DNA of 64,000 nucleotides. Origin: Cyanobacteria bacterium REEB67 (GTDB taxonomy: Bacteria; Cyanobacteriota; Vampirovibrionia; Obscuribacterales; Obscuribacteraceae). Position 1 is the first letter of the stretch, and each line of letters begins with the position of its first letter. Positions 26,582 through 36,075 of this stretch are shown one piece after another. The stretch lies in NCBI GenBank assembly GCA_018971775.1, contig JAGXAB010000023.1, positions 1-64,000 of the forward strand, read 5' to 3'. The notes beneath the pieces are model-generated. The model was not told the origin of the DNA, did no database searches, and was given only the letters and a program-made list of their open reading frames with translations. The position numbers and the translations under genes were made by a program.

Positions 26582-29430
26582 GCCTCGAAATTCAACCGAA
26601 GGAACAAAAGGCGTCGACGGAAAATTCGCGCACTCTGCGCTCATTGATCGACGACTTCGACAGCCGCGGCGCTCATCCGGCCTTAATCAGCTTTTCGGCG
26701 CGCTCGTCCGATACTGTCAGCTATGGTGCCTTTTACCAGGCCATTAAAAATATGGCCCGGGGCTTTGCCGGGCGCGGTTTGATAAAAGGCGACAGTGTTG
26801 TCTTTTTTGCGCCCAACTCACCGGCCTGGGTGATCAGTTGTCTTTCGGTCATCTATTATGGTGGTCTGGCTGTGCCGATGGATTCCCAGCAAAGCGATGA
26901 AGTGCTCGAGCATATCGTCAAAGATTGCCAGGCAAAGTTTATCTGTACCGATGCCAAAGGGGCTGAGCGTGTCGCCAGGGTCTGCAAGAAAAAAGATCTG
27001 AAGATCATTTTGCTCGATAAAGACGATGAACACGCCGAGGACAGCTGGAAAAATCTGGCTGTCACTCATGGAGCGCACACGCACAAATCAGACGTCGCCG
27101 CTGCTTCCAGTGGAGCCTATGTCGAGCCTTTACCCTGGCCCGAGATCGGGCCCGGTGATTTTACCCTGCTTTTTTACACCTCCGGCACCACCGGCATGCC
27201 TAAGGGCGCGCCTCTCACCCATGCCAATATTTTGATGCAGCTAGAATCGGTAATAGCCAAGCTCGACCTCTTGCGGCCGGCTGATCGAGTACTTCTGCCA
27301 CTGCCGCTTTTTCACGTTTATCCGCTCAATATCGGACTCTTTGCTCCGCTCGTCATGGGCCTGCCGGTGGTCATGCCCAGATCGCTCACCGGCCCGGAGA
27401 TCAAGCGAGCGATCAATCAAGGCCAGGTGACCGTGATCATCGCTGTGCCGCGCTTGATCCGCTCTTTGTATCAGGCGATCGAGAAAAAGTTTTATGCCAA
27501 TAAAGTCGTCGGTGTGCTTTTCGATGGCTTGCTTGCCGGCTGCGGTTTTATCGATAACAATTGCCATACCAAGCTTGGCAAATTTGTCTTCAGCCCGGTG
27601 CACAAACAACTGGGGCCGACCCTGCGCATGTTCACCTCCGGCGGTGCGCCGATAGAACCAGCGCTCGCTGCAAAAATCCGCGCCCTTGGCTTTGATCTCG
27701 CTTGTGGTTATGGTCTGACTGAGACCTCTCCCCTGCTCGCACTGCGCATGCCTGCCGATAATAATATCGATTCTGCTGGCGAGCCCATTCCCGGTGTGGA
27801 AGTGCGCATCGTGCCCCTCGAAGATAAGGAAGCCCAGGGCAAGTCCAAGAACGGTGAAGGCGAAGTGCAGGCCCGCGGACCCAATGTCTTCAGCGGTTAC
27901 CTCAATTTGCCCGATAAGACGAAGGAAGCTTTCAGCGCCGACGGCTGGTTTCGCACCGGCGACCTCGGTTATCTCAAGGGTAAAAGACTGTACATCGTCG
28001 GCCGCGCTTCATCGACTATCGTCATGGAAGGGGGCGAGAAGATCCAGCCCGATGATATCGAAGAAAGACTTTCAAAATTGGACGGCATCGAAGAGGTCGC
28101 CCTACTCCAAAGGGATCATAAGCTGGTGGCGCTCGTGGTGCCTGACGGCAAAGTGCCCGCCGACAAGGGTGGCCGCGACGCCATCGCCAATCATCTCAAG
28201 GAAGCGGCAAAGGGAGCCGCTTCCTACCTCGCCGTCACCGATTTTGCCATCACCGAAGGAGCTCTACCTCGGACCAATCTCGGCAAAGTCAAACGCTTCG
28301 AATTGCAGGAGATTTACGACAAGGCCAAGGCGGCGGAAAAATCCGCTAATGCGGACGCTAATCGCGGCGAAAAGTCGGCTGGCGGAGAAGGCGGATCTTC
28401 CCTTTCCAGCGCAGATCAGGCTCTCATGCAGGAGCCGAGTGCCCAAAAATGCATGGAATGGCTCAAGGGTCGCTATCTCGATCACGACATCACTTTAGAG
28501 ACAAATCCGACTCTGGATCTTGGCATTGATTCGCTCGAATGGATGAATCTGACCATGGAATTGCTCGAGCAAACCGGCGCCGAATTGACCGAGGATGCCA
28601 TCGCCCGCGTGACGACGGTGCGCGATCTTCTCAATGAAGTCAATCAAGCCGGAGAAGGCGGTGGCGGTGAAGGCAAACTTTCACCGCTGGAAGATCCAGA
28701 CGATTATATCGACGCCAAGCAAAGACAGTTCGTCGAGCCGCTCAGCCCCGGGCAGATGAAACAGTCGCGCTTGCTCTACGACTTTTGCATGAGGCTGATG
28801 CAGCCTTTTGAGGTCGAGGCTATTGGCCGGGAAAATTTGCCGGCCGGGCAATTTGTCCTCACACCCAATCATGCCAGTTATATAGATGCTTTTGCCATTG
28901 TCGCCGCCCTCCCTTATGCTCGTTTGCAAAAGACGCAGTGGGCCGGTTGGGTCGGTATTGCCTATGCCAATCCACTATTTGCCTATCTGAGCCGGCTCGG
29001 CCAGGTCATCCCCATCGATGCTAAAAATTCGCTCCTGACCAGCCTGGCTATGGCAGCCATGGCTCTCAAAAACGGTAAAAATCTGGTCTGGTTTCCAGAG
29101 GGTGAGCGCACCCTGGACGGCAATCTCTTGCCTTTCAAAGCGGGCATCGGCAAGCTTTTGCAAAAGAGCGAAGTACCGATTGTGCCGTGCTATTTGAAAG
29201 ACACTGCCAGGGCTCTACCGCCAGGTCGTTACTTTCCCGTGCGGCACAAAATCAAAGTCTATTTTGGCCAGCCGGTGACGGCAGCGGTGCTCGCCGCCGA
29301 GGGCAAGAAAAATGCCGGGGCTAAGGAAAAAGATAAGAGTGTCCCCGAGCTGACCGCCCTGGCCCTGCATGATCGCGTTGAAGCGCTGGCTAAAATTGCC
29401 CATGGCGAAGCGGAAATAGTCCAGAAATAG
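26578..29430 (+). CDS. Three-domain fusion: acyl-activating enzyme, acyl carrier protein, PlsC-type acyltransferase
   Basis: 950 residues. AMP-binding enzyme (about 20-580): LLFYTSGTTGMPKGAPLTHAN, GYGLTETSPLLALR, GWFRTGDLGYL and a C-terminal LGKVKRFEL. Carrier domain (about 615-690): LDLGIDSLEWMNL, with Ser652 as phosphopantetheine site. PlsC domain (about 735-930): TPNHASYIDAF (His765, Asp770 of the HX4D motif) and WFPEGERTLDGNLLPFKAG. The protein can therefore activate a fatty acid, hold it on its own carrier and pass it to a lysophospholipid. E. coli Aas has the same two enzymes in reverse order and no built-in carrier. Translationally coupled to the patatin gene by ATGA. Confidence 0.94.
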   Translation: MSLEIQPKEQKASTENSRTLRSLIDDFDSRGAHPALISFSARSSDTVSYGAFYQAIKNMARGFAGRGLIKGDSVVFFAPNSPAWVISCLSVIYYGGLAVPMDSQQSDEVLEHIVKDCQAKFICTDAKGAERVARVCKKKDLKIILLDKDDEHAEDSWKNLAVTHGAHTHKSDVAAASSGAYVEPLPWPEIGPGDFTLLFYTSGTTGMPKGAPLTHANILMQLESVIAKLDLLRPADRVLLPLPLFHVYPLNIGLFAPLVMGLPVVMPRSLTGPEIKRAINQGQVTVIIAVPRLIRSLYQAIEKKFYANKVVGVLFDGLLAGCGFIDNNCHTKLGKFVFSPVHKQLGPTLRMFTSGGAPIEPALAAKIRALGFDLACGYGLTETSPLLALRMPADNNIDSAGEPIPGVEVRIVPLEDKEAQGKSKNGEGEVQARGPNVFSGYLNLPDKTKEAFSADGWFRTGDLGYLKGKRLYIVGRASSTIVMEGGEKIQPDDIEERLSKLDGIEEVALLQRDHKLVALVVPDGKVPADKGGRDAIANHLKEAAKGAASYLAVTDFAITEGALPRTNLGKVKRFELQEIYDKAKAAEKSANADANRGEKSAGGEGGSSLSSADQALMQEPSAQKCMEWLKGRYLDHDITLETNPTLDLGIDSLEWMNLTMELLEQTGAELTEDAIARVTTVRDLLNEVNQAGEGGGGEGKLSPLEDPDDYIDAKQRQFVEPLSPGQMKQSRLLYDFCMRLMQPFEVEAIGRENLPAGQFVLTPNHASYIDAFAIVAALPYARLQKTQWAGWVGIAYANPLFAYLSRLGQVIPIDAKNSLLTSLAMAAMALKNGKNLVWFPEGERTLDGNLLPFKAGIGKLLQKSEVPIVPCYLKDTARALPPGRYFPVRHKIKVYFGQPVTAAVLAAEGKKNAGAKEKDKSVPELTALALHDRVEALAKIAHGEAEIVQK

Positions 29431-29442
29431 TCGTTTATAGAG

Positions 29443-30141
29443 TCAGGCGAAGGCTGTATTGCCGCCACCGCGGTCGGTGACGAATTCGCAGGCGAGGTCG
29501 GCTCTGGCGATCAGTTCGGTGGGATCATTGGCATGACCGGGGTAGTAGCTGACACCAAAGCTCAAGGTGACCGGTAAAACCGTCCAGTTGTGCTTGAACT
29601 CCATTGTCGAAAGCTTCTTCTGCAGACGATCGCATAAAACCGCCGCGCCACGTCCCGGCGTCTCGGGCAAAAGCAAGACATAGCGGTCGGCAGAGAGTTT
29701 GCCTATCGTGTCCAGATCGCTGCGGGCGCCGTCGAGGAGTAATTTGACGACAGCTCCGCTGATCTGGTCGGCGGTGGCCGGGCCATATTGTCTGAGCACA
29801 TTTTGATAGCCGTCTATCTGGGCGACGACCACCGATGTCGTACGGTTGAAGCGCTTGGAGCGCTTCAATTCACGGAAGAGTGTCTGCATGAAGTAGCGAA
29901 GTTTATATATGCCCTTGACACCATCGTAAAAAGTGAGCATTTCCAGCTCCTCTTCGGTGATGTAAAAGTCCGCTTCTTTCTTTTCTTCGTTGAAGGCTGT
30001 GGCGGGCTGAGCATAAGGCGCGCCTGCTCCGCGGTCGCCCTGCTCTTCGAACACCCGGTCGCGGATATTGCGTAAGCTGTCGTTGAAAGAACCTGTGGTA
30101 AAGGATGCCTTATCTGGTTGCTGACTGTTGGGATCGGACAT
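29443..30141 (-). CDS. Degenerate GGDEF-domain protein
   Basis: 232 residues, cytoplasmic. After a flexible N-terminus (about 60 residues) comes a full-length GGDEF fold: FYDGVKGIYKLRYFMQTLFRELKRSKRFN, VVVAQIDGYQNVLRQYG, then TLSFGVSYYPGHANDPTELIARAD. The signature position reads LSADRYVLLLP instead of GGDEF, and the metal-binding Asp of the first strand (QIDGY) remains. No RxxD inhibitory site is evident. It probably does not synthesise cyclic-di-GMP and may bind GTP or act as a receptor. Converges on the fusion gene with a 12-bp gap. Confidence 0.87.
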   Translation of the reverse strand: MSDPNSQQPDKASFTTGSFNDSLRNIRDRVFEEQGDRGAGAPYAQPATAFNEEKKEADFYITEEELEMLTFYDGVKGIYKLRYFMQTLFRELKRSKRFNRTTSVVVAQIDGYQNVLRQYGPATADQISGAVVKLLLDGARSDLDTIGKLSADRYVLLLPETPGRGAAVLCDRLQKKLSTMEFKHNWTVLPVTLSFGVSYYPGHANDPTELIARADLACEFVTDRGGGNTAFA

Positions 30142-30260
30142 GCAGGAATCGCCTCGCCATTTCCTTTTATTCTAGTCAAACTGAGAGCCGCTGACTAGGT
30201 GGCAGGGGAACATTGCAGCGAGACTTGTAGTCTTTAGATCCACCAAGCGGGGAATCGACA

Positions 30261-30989
30261 ATGTCCAGTCTATGCAAGCGCTCTGTACTCAGCCTGTCGG
30301 CTATTGCCACTCTTTCTCTGGCTATTCTTGCCATCTTTACCGAGCCGGCAAACGCCTGGGGAAGTCTTGACGTCAAGCTCGGCAAAGGGGAGGAAGTGCA
30401 GGCCAAGAGCGGTTTTTTCGGTAATAAAAAATTCAAGGCACAGGATCGGCTCGGTGACAAATTAGAGGAAAGTCGAGGCATTCTCGGCAATGAGCATGAG
30501 GCAGTGCAGATGCTGGGCAATGGCTTCGCTTATAATCGCGGCATTTTCGGTAATAAGTCGCTTTCGGGCGGTACGATGCTTGGTGATAAATTTGAGACGC
30601 ATCGCATGCTGTTTGGTATAGGCCCACGTATCACCAAGGTCGACTTGAGCGGTACAACCGGTCTGGCCGAGCAGTTTCTCGGCGGCGGTCGGATCAATCC
30701 GGCCGGTCTGAGCGGTGGTCTGCCTGGGGCAGTCGGCGGAGCGGCACCGATCGACTATCAAAAATATTCGCCCCTGCACCGTTTGCACAATGGTACAGTG
30801 CAACCCCAGGGCGGCTTCAGCTCGGACGGGAAACCTCTGCCGGCCGATGCCGGAGCCCAGTCGCAGTTTGGCGGCGCCCCGGCTCAGGCGAATCCTTCCG
30901 GGTCTTCTGATCTCTCAGGTGGTCTCTCCGGTCAGTTTCCCGATCCGCCAAAAAACGCGCCGTTCACCCCAGAAAACAGCCCCAACTAA
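30261..30989 (+). CDS. Secreted protein with FGNK/LGDK repeats
   Basis: 242 residues. Signal peptide with cleavage near EPANAWG (about residue 32). Residues 45-125 carry a repeated pattern of about 20-24 residues built from (F/L)GNK...(D/M)LGDK: FFGNKKFKAQDRLGDKLEE, GILGNEHEAVQMLGNGF, IFGNKSLSGGTMLGDKFET. The C-terminal half is Gly/Pro/Ser/Gln rich and probably disordered. GGGGA is 7 nt before the ATG. No family recognised. Likely a secreted or surface structural protein. Confidence 0.8.
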   Translation: MSSLCKRSVLSLSAIATLSLAILAIFTEPANAWGSLDVKLGKGEEVQAKSGFFGNKKFKAQDRLGDKLEESRGILGNEHEAVQMLGNGFAYNRGIFGNKSLSGGTMLGDKFETHRMLFGIGPRITKVDLSGTTGLAEQFLGGGRINPAGLSGGLPGAVGGAAPIDYQKYSPLHRLHNGTVQPQGGFSSDGKPLPADAGAQSQFGGAPAQANPSGSSDLSGGLSGQFPDPPKNAPFTPENSPN

Positions 30990-31021
30990 ACTGAGTTAGC
31001 GCGTCAGGGTAGCAGCGCTGG

Positions 31022-31816
31022 TTAGTCCATATCTTTGGGTGTACTGGCGTCGATTTCCATTTTGAAAGTCTGGAGATCGGTCTCGAAGGCTGTGGGCGCC
31101 ACCATGACGTCCCCGGAAAAAGGATCGTCATAGGACGCGAGCAGGAAAATATTGAGACAGATGACTAGGCTGACCATGGAGACCATGATCAGTTGTATCT
31201 TCAATCTATTAGCGGCAAAAAAATAGGTGAAGACGATGGTAGCGACGCCGCCGATGACCAGCACCACCCACAGTACCGTCGGCAAGCCGTTGTGCAGAGC
31301 CTCGACACGCAAGCGGTGATTGTCGGCCAGCGTTACCATGCAGTTGAGCAAGGTCTGGTGGACATTGCTTTCTCCCTGACCTTCGGGGACCAGATGCACG
31401 CACTCCGCCCAGAGTTTGCGATAGGTTTGCCAGGCGGCATTGCTTGTTTTATGGGCGGCCAATTTTGGCCATTCGTCATTTATCGTCTGCTCGGCATAGG
31501 TAACGCAAAGAGCGCGGATGCGATCTCGATCTGCTGTCGGAAAGCCGTCGGCCAGGCGGAAGACATCGCCCAGGGAAGCCGCTTCCTGCTGGACAATCGC
31601 TCTGGCCTGGGCAAATCTTTGCATGGCGTCGCCGACCATGAAGCCGAGCAAAACGGCAAACATCATGCCGACCACCTGAGAGAGCGGATCGGTGACGTCG
31701 TGTTGGGTCTTCAGGTCTTCGGCGAGGATCCAGCGACGCACCAGGACCAGGCCACCAAGGGATAAGGCTACGACAATTAGGGTGAAAAATAAACTGACTG
31801 CCAAGGTTATCTGCAC
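31022..31816 (-). CDS. DUF4239 membrane protein
   Basis: 264 residues. Two hydrophobic segments near the N-terminus (ITLAVSLFFTLIVVALSLGGLVLVRRW; VVGMMFAVLLGFMVGDAMQRF) and two near the C-terminus (VLWVVLVIGGVATIVFTYFF; IQLIMVSMVSLVICLNIFLLASY) flank a helical soluble part. The motifs AVLLGFMVGDAMQRFAQAR and QQEAASLGDVFRLAD are characteristic of DUF4239. The family is distantly bestrophin-like and of unknown function. Lies 14 bp after the Ser/Thr kinase gene on the same strand and is probably cotranscribed. It might be a target of that kinase, which is inference only. Confidence 0.88.
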   Translation of the reverse strand: MQITLAVSLFFTLIVVALSLGGLVLVRRWILAEDLKTQHDVTDPLSQVVGMMFAVLLGFMVGDAMQRFAQARAIVQQEAASLGDVFRLADGFPTADRDRIRALCVTYAEQTINDEWPKLAAHKTSNAAWQTYRKLWAECVHLVPEGQGESNVHQTLLNCMVTLADNHRLRVEALHNGLPTVLWVVLVIGGVATIVFTYFFAANRLKIQLIMVSMVSLVICLNIFLLASYDDPFSGDVMVAPTAFETDLQTFKMEIDASTPKDMD

Positions 31817-31830
31817 TCCAAAATCTCCGG

Positions 31831-34119
31831 CTATCTGTGTCGTTTACCGCTGAGGCGACTGGTCAGCGATTCCAATTGTTTTCGGGTCTGGGCCAGTCTG
31901 GGACTGGCACTGTCCAGTGATTTGCTTTCAATGGCGAGGGCTTGTTGGAAGCAGTCCTTGGCCTGGACGAGATTGTTGTTGTGGATGTAGAGCGAGCCCA
32001 GGCTCTCATAACTGTCGGCGATCAGGGGACTGTCGGCGTCCAGTTTTTTCTTGCGTATGGCTAAAGCCTGCTTGTACAGCGCTTCTGCTTGTGGACTGTT
32101 ATCGGCAAGCTGATAGGCCTGACCGAGATTGCAAAGTGCCGTGGCCACTTCCGGACTGTCGCCGCCTTTGTCGTCCTGGATCATGCGCAGGGCCGAAGTG
32201 AGCTCGCTAATAGCCTTCTGGTAGCTGTGCTCGCGCATGTGCAGATAGCCCAGTCCGGCCAGAGAATCCGCCACCAGGGGTGAGCTGTCACCGTCGATCT
32301 TGCGTCTGGTCTGATAGGACGCCTGCAAGACCGTTTCCGCTTGGTTATATTGACCGAGCGCGGTCAGGTCCTTGCCCAGGGATGATTGCACTTCCGCCGT
32401 TTCTTTCGAGGCGGCGCCGTGCTTGGTCGTCTTGATGCGAAGCGCTGATTCCAGGCTGCTTTTTGCATTGTTATAGTCGCCTTCGGCATACTGGATCATG
32501 CCGAGCAAGAAGGGTGAATTTTCGTTTTCAGGCAAACCTTTGATGCGTTCTTCATTTACGGCTGATCTGATCATCTGCTCGGCTTCGCCATATTTACCTT
32601 TGTTATAGGCGTCCATCGCCTGTTTTTGCAGTTTTTCGATTTTGGCATTGCCCTGGGGGGCCATCATGCCGAGCAAGACTGTGACTGCGATCAAGCCGAT
32701 GACGACAACGGCGATGATGATCAATTTTGGCGAATTGCGCGGTATCTTAATATACGGACCGGTGACGAGTTGACCGCGCGCCACCGGGGATGGTGCATCA
32801 GCAGTACGCTCGTTCGGGCCTGGCACCCCGGTCGGGGTTGCCTTGATTTGTGTATGACTGGCGGCCGTACTCGCATCCTCTTCAGAGGCCGAAATCGAGC
32901 CGGAGGCATTGCCTTCGGCTATTTGGTTCATGGCCGGCAAGTCACCGGTCTGGCTCGGCTTTTTGGCAACTTCGTCGCCGGCGGCTCTGCTTGCAGTAGT
33001 GGCTTCGTTGTCCGCCGCCTGGATATCGGTACCGGTGACATTTATGTTCAGCACCGCCGCTGGTGGCAAGTTGACACTGGTCAGGGCCGCCGACGGCTTA
33101 ATACCGGCTAGCGATCCATATGTCTTTGTGGCAATTTCCCTTTGATAGGCGTCGACCGATTCCAGGGCTGTTTTCAATTCGGCCATGTTCTGGTAACGGT
33201 CTTCAGGCTTTTTCGCCAGGGCTTTGAAGACGACCGCTTCCAGATCTTCGGGTAGATTGTACTCGGGGCACACTTCCGAAAACGGTGCCGGCATTTCGTT
33301 GACGTGCTTGTAGAGGCATTCGACGAGATCGCCGCCCATCAGCGGTGGTCTGCCCGTCAGGACTCGATACATGACGCAACCGAGGGCATAGATGTCGGAG
33401 CGGGCGTCGACCGGCTGAGCGCGGCATTGTTCCGGGCTCATATAGTGCGGACTGCCGAAGACTTCACCAGTGCGCGTCAGGCTGTCCGAGGCAGTCTCGG
33501 AGGTCAATTGCTTGGCTATGCCGAAGTCGAGAATCTGCACGAAGTCGGGATCTTGATCAAGGGTGACGAGCATGATGTTGCTCGGCTTCAGATCCCGGTG
33601 GATCACCCCTTTTTCGTGGGCGTGACCAAGGCCCTGGCAGAGCTGGCGAAAAATATGCAGGGCTCTGTCGACCGGCAGGTGGCCGTTATTTTCGATCAAG
33701 TCGGTGAGACTTTTTCCTTCCAGAAAATTCATCACAAGATACGGGCTGCCGTCGTCGCTGACACCGAAGTCATGGACGGTTAAAATGTTTGGATGATTGA
33801 GAGCGCTGGCCATTTCAGCTTCTTTCTGGAAGCGCTTCAAAGCGCTGGCGCCGGAAATCGTCTGAGGATGCATCATCTTGATTGCCACTTGACGTTTCAT
33901 CAGGCGATGTTTGGCTTTGTAGACCTCACCCATGGCGCCGCCGCCGATTTTTTCTTCGATTTCATAGCGGCCGCCGAGGAGATGGCCGATCAGGCCGTCG
34001 AGCTGGATCGGTGTGAGCGCTGTGCCGTCGTGGGGGCAGGTTTGTTCGCCGTGGCTGTACTCAGTTTTGCAGGCCACACATATTTTTTTTGATATTTCGC
34101 CGCTGCCGTCTGCTGCCAA
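31831..34119 (-). CDS. Membrane Ser/Thr protein kinase with zinc ribbon and TPR sensor domain
   Basis: 762 residues. An N-terminal zinc ribbon (CVACKTEYSHGEQTCPHDG) precedes a Hanks-type kinase (about 53-325): GGGAMGEVYKAKH, VAIKMM Lys, VIHRDLKPSNIML, ILDFGIAKQL and MSPEQCRAQPVDARSDIYALGC. A Ser/Thr/Ala-rich juxtamembrane linker (about 340-455) follows, then one membrane helix (about 462-485, KLIIIAVVVIGLIAVTVLLGMM). An external region of about 270 residues made of tetratricopeptide repeats (NSPQAEALYKQALAIRKKKL and similar) completes it. PASTA domains are absent. The TPR region would be the extracytoplasmic sensor or docking platform. First gene of a two-gene unit with the DUF4239 protein. 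Confidence 0.94.
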   Translation of the reverse strand: MAADGSGEISKKICVACKTEYSHGEQTCPHDGTALTPIQLDGLIGHLLGGRYEIEEKIGGGAMGEVYKAKHRLMKRQVAIKMMHPQTISGASALKRFQKEAEMASALNHPNILTVHDFGVSDDGSPYLVMNFLEGKSLTDLIENNGHLPVDRALHIFRQLCQGLGHAHEKGVIHRDLKPSNIMLVTLDQDPDFVQILDFGIAKQLTSETASDSLTRTGEVFGSPHYMSPEQCRAQPVDARSDIYALGCVMYRVLTGRPPLMGGDLVECLYKHVNEMPAPFSEVCPEYNLPEDLEAVVFKALAKKPEDRYQNMAELKTALESVDAYQREIATKTYGSLAGIKPSAALTSVNLPPAAVLNINVTGTDIQAADNEATTASRAAGDEVAKKPSQTGDLPAMNQIAEGNASGSISASEEDASTAASHTQIKATPTGVPGPNERTADAPSPVARGQLVTGPYIKIPRNSPKLIIIAVVVIGLIAVTVLLGMMAPQGNAKIEKLQKQAMDAYNKGKYGEAEQMIRSAVNEERIKGLPENENSPFLLGMIQYAEGDYNNAKSSLESALRIKTTKHGAASKETAEVQSSLGKDLTALGQYNQAETVLQASYQTRRKIDGDSSPLVADSLAGLGYLHMREHSYQKAISELTSALRMIQDDKGGDSPEVATALCNLGQAYQLADNSPQAEALYKQALAIRKKKLDADSPLIADSYESLGSLYIHNNNLVQAKDCFQQALAIESKSLDSASPRLAQTRKQLESLTSRLSGKRHR

Positions 34120-34384
34120 GATGGTCCCCTTTGATTGGCGGTGCGGCCAGTTACAATAGCTATTGAGATATTAATCCGATACTATCCGGTTACTAAATTC
34201 TTGCACCGGCACCGAGCATTATGATTATAGCCCCTTGCCGGGTCAGAACCGCCGATGGGCGGGCGATATGGCAGGCGTGTTAATGTGTGAGCTGAGTGCC
34301 TGAGGGGCATATGTCCATTAGTACAAAAGTTCAAAGAATAGAAATTTTCAGGTTATAAAAAAGTCGAGCAAGCAGGAGTTATTC

Positions 34385-35809
34385 GTGTCTGAGTCAGATT
34401 CGTCGAAAAATACCGGTACAGAATTGGCCGCGCTTCATGACAATACGATGTCGCCCCGCGATGACAGGAGGGCCCGCGGTCAGATCATGCACGAGGCTAT
34501 CCCGCACCGCTCTCATGCTGTCTGGAAGCCCGCCGACAATAGGCCCGACCCCGTCGACCTCTTGCTCAAATCTGGTGAAGGTCGGATGCAGGAGCTTCTA
34601 CCTCTGCGTTATGGGCGCATGCTCGTTTCGCCCTTTACTTTCTACAGGGGTACCGCTGGTCTGATGGCCTTTGATCTGGCCAACACGCCAAATTCGACAG
34701 TGCGCGTGCAGACCTGCGGTGATGCGCATTTGATGAATTTCGGTGCTTTCGCCACGCCCGAGCGTAACATCGTTTTTGATCTGAATGATTTTGACGAAAC
34801 CCTTCCCGCTCCCTGGGAATGGGATTTGAAACGCCTGGCGGTAAGTTTCGTCCTCGCTGCTCGGGACAACGATCTCAAGGATAAACATGCGCGCAATGCG
34901 GCCCTGGCTATTGCCAAGTCCTATCGTAAAAAGACCCTGGAATATTCCAGGAAGAGTATTCTTGATATCTGGTATGACCGCATCGACTGGAGTGTCGTCC
35001 AGGAGAGCACTTCGGACAAGGAATTGAAGAAGCATCGACGCGAGCGCACCGAAAAAGCTCTGAAGCGCACCATTGCTTCCTACTATTTCCCAAAAATGAC
35101 CGAAGCGGTGGATGGTAAACACACGATCAAGGATAATCCGCCCACCATCTATCACATGGCCGGTGCCGAGGGCGATAAATTTCGCGATCATGCCGCCCGG
35201 GCTCTGCCTATGTACCGCGAAACCTTGCAGGAAGACAGACGCAGGCTTTTCGACCGTTATAAGCTGGAGGACATCGCCATCAAAGTAGTCGGTATCGGCA
35301 GCGTCGGTACTGTTTGCGCGGTCGCCCTCATGCTCGCCCCCGATGACGAGCCGATGTTCCTGCAGTTCAAGCAGGCAACGAATTCTGTCCTTGAGGCCTA
35401 TGCCGGACGAAGCGAATTTGAAAATCATGGTCAACGTGTAGTGGCCGGGCAGCGCATCATTCAATCGGCCAGCGACATTTTCCTGGGCTGGACACAGTTC
35501 GAGGACGGCAAGCATTTTTATATCAGACAGCTTCGTGACGGTAAGGTAAAGCTCGAACCCGAACTCTGGGACGGCGATCGCATGGCAGAAGCGGCCGAAC
35601 TGATGGGGGCGGCGCTGGCCAGAGCGCATGCTCGTTCCGGCGATTCGACCGTAATTAGCGGCTACATGGGCGAGGAAAGTACCTTCGACGAGGCGATCGC
35701 TGATTTTGCCATGGCCTATGCCGATCAGGCTCTTGATGATTACGAGCGTTTCGCCGCCGCGGCAAAGCTTGGCAAGTTCAAGGTCGCCGACGACCTCGGT
35801 CTCGATTGA
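34385..35809 (+). CDS. DUF2252 family protein
   Basis: 474 residues. Signature blocks of DUF2252 are clear: RMLVSPFTFYRGTAGLMAFDLA, VQTCGDAHLMNFGAFATPERNIVFDLNDFDET, WEWDLKRLAVSFVLAARDN, VVGIGSVGT and QRIIQSASDIFLGWTQ. The GDAHLxNFG and DxNDFDE elements are kinase-like (aminoglycoside phosphotransferase/HipA fold) nucleotide-binding features, but the family's substrate is unknown. Start is GTG with GGAG 7 nt upstream. Divergent from the kinase gene and monocistronic. Confidence 0.93.
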   Translation: MSESDSSKNTGTELAALHDNTMSPRDDRRARGQIMHEAIPHRSHAVWKPADNRPDPVDLLLKSGEGRMQELLPLRYGRMLVSPFTFYRGTAGLMAFDLANTPNSTVRVQTCGDAHLMNFGAFATPERNIVFDLNDFDETLPAPWEWDLKRLAVSFVLAARDNDLKDKHARNAALAIAKSYRKKTLEYSRKSILDIWYDRIDWSVVQESTSDKELKKHRRERTEKALKRTIASYYFPKMTEAVDGKHTIKDNPPTIYHMAGAEGDKFRDHAARALPMYRETLQEDRRRLFDRYKLEDIAIKVVGIGSVGTVCAVALMLAPDDEPMFLQFKQATNSVLEAYAGRSEFENHGQRVVAGQRIIQSASDIFLGWTQFEDGKHFYIRQLRDGKVKLEPELWDGDRMAEAAELMGAALARAHARSGDSTVISGYMGEESTFDEAIADFAMAYADQALDDYERFAAAAKLGKFKVADDLGLD

Positions 35810-35915
35810 GCGCGGCGCGACTTGGACTGCGGTGCAATCATTTACAGACCCGGCGGATAAAAATACCAATTTATCGGACTTTGCGGAACTTAAATGTGTA
35901 ATGTTTAGTCGATAA

Positions 35916-35945
35916 TTGCGTACGGAGGCCGCATGAGGGTATATT
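35916..35945 (+). promoter_or_regulatory. Possible sigma70-type promoter for the 36076 TPR gene
   Basis: TTGCGT at 35916-35921 and TATATT at 35940-35945 are 18 bp apart. The -10 lies inside GAGGGTATATTGG, the 13-mer also found at 12706-12718. The gene begins about 120 bp downstream, after two T-rich tracts. Confidence 0.35.
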
Positions 35946-36075
35946 GGAACATAGGGACGGCTGGCGCGCCTTTTTTTTATTGATTGGCGCCTCTTTTTTT
36001 GATTAGAAAAGAGGTTGTTTCTGGTTTCATCTCACATCTGTATCCGCGTTTTCTTTATTAATCAACGGAATCTCC

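Noticed and set aside
34598-35869. Minus-strand 423-codon frame
   Set aside because: Antisense to the unmistakable DUF2252 gene. Long only because of codon bias in that gene.
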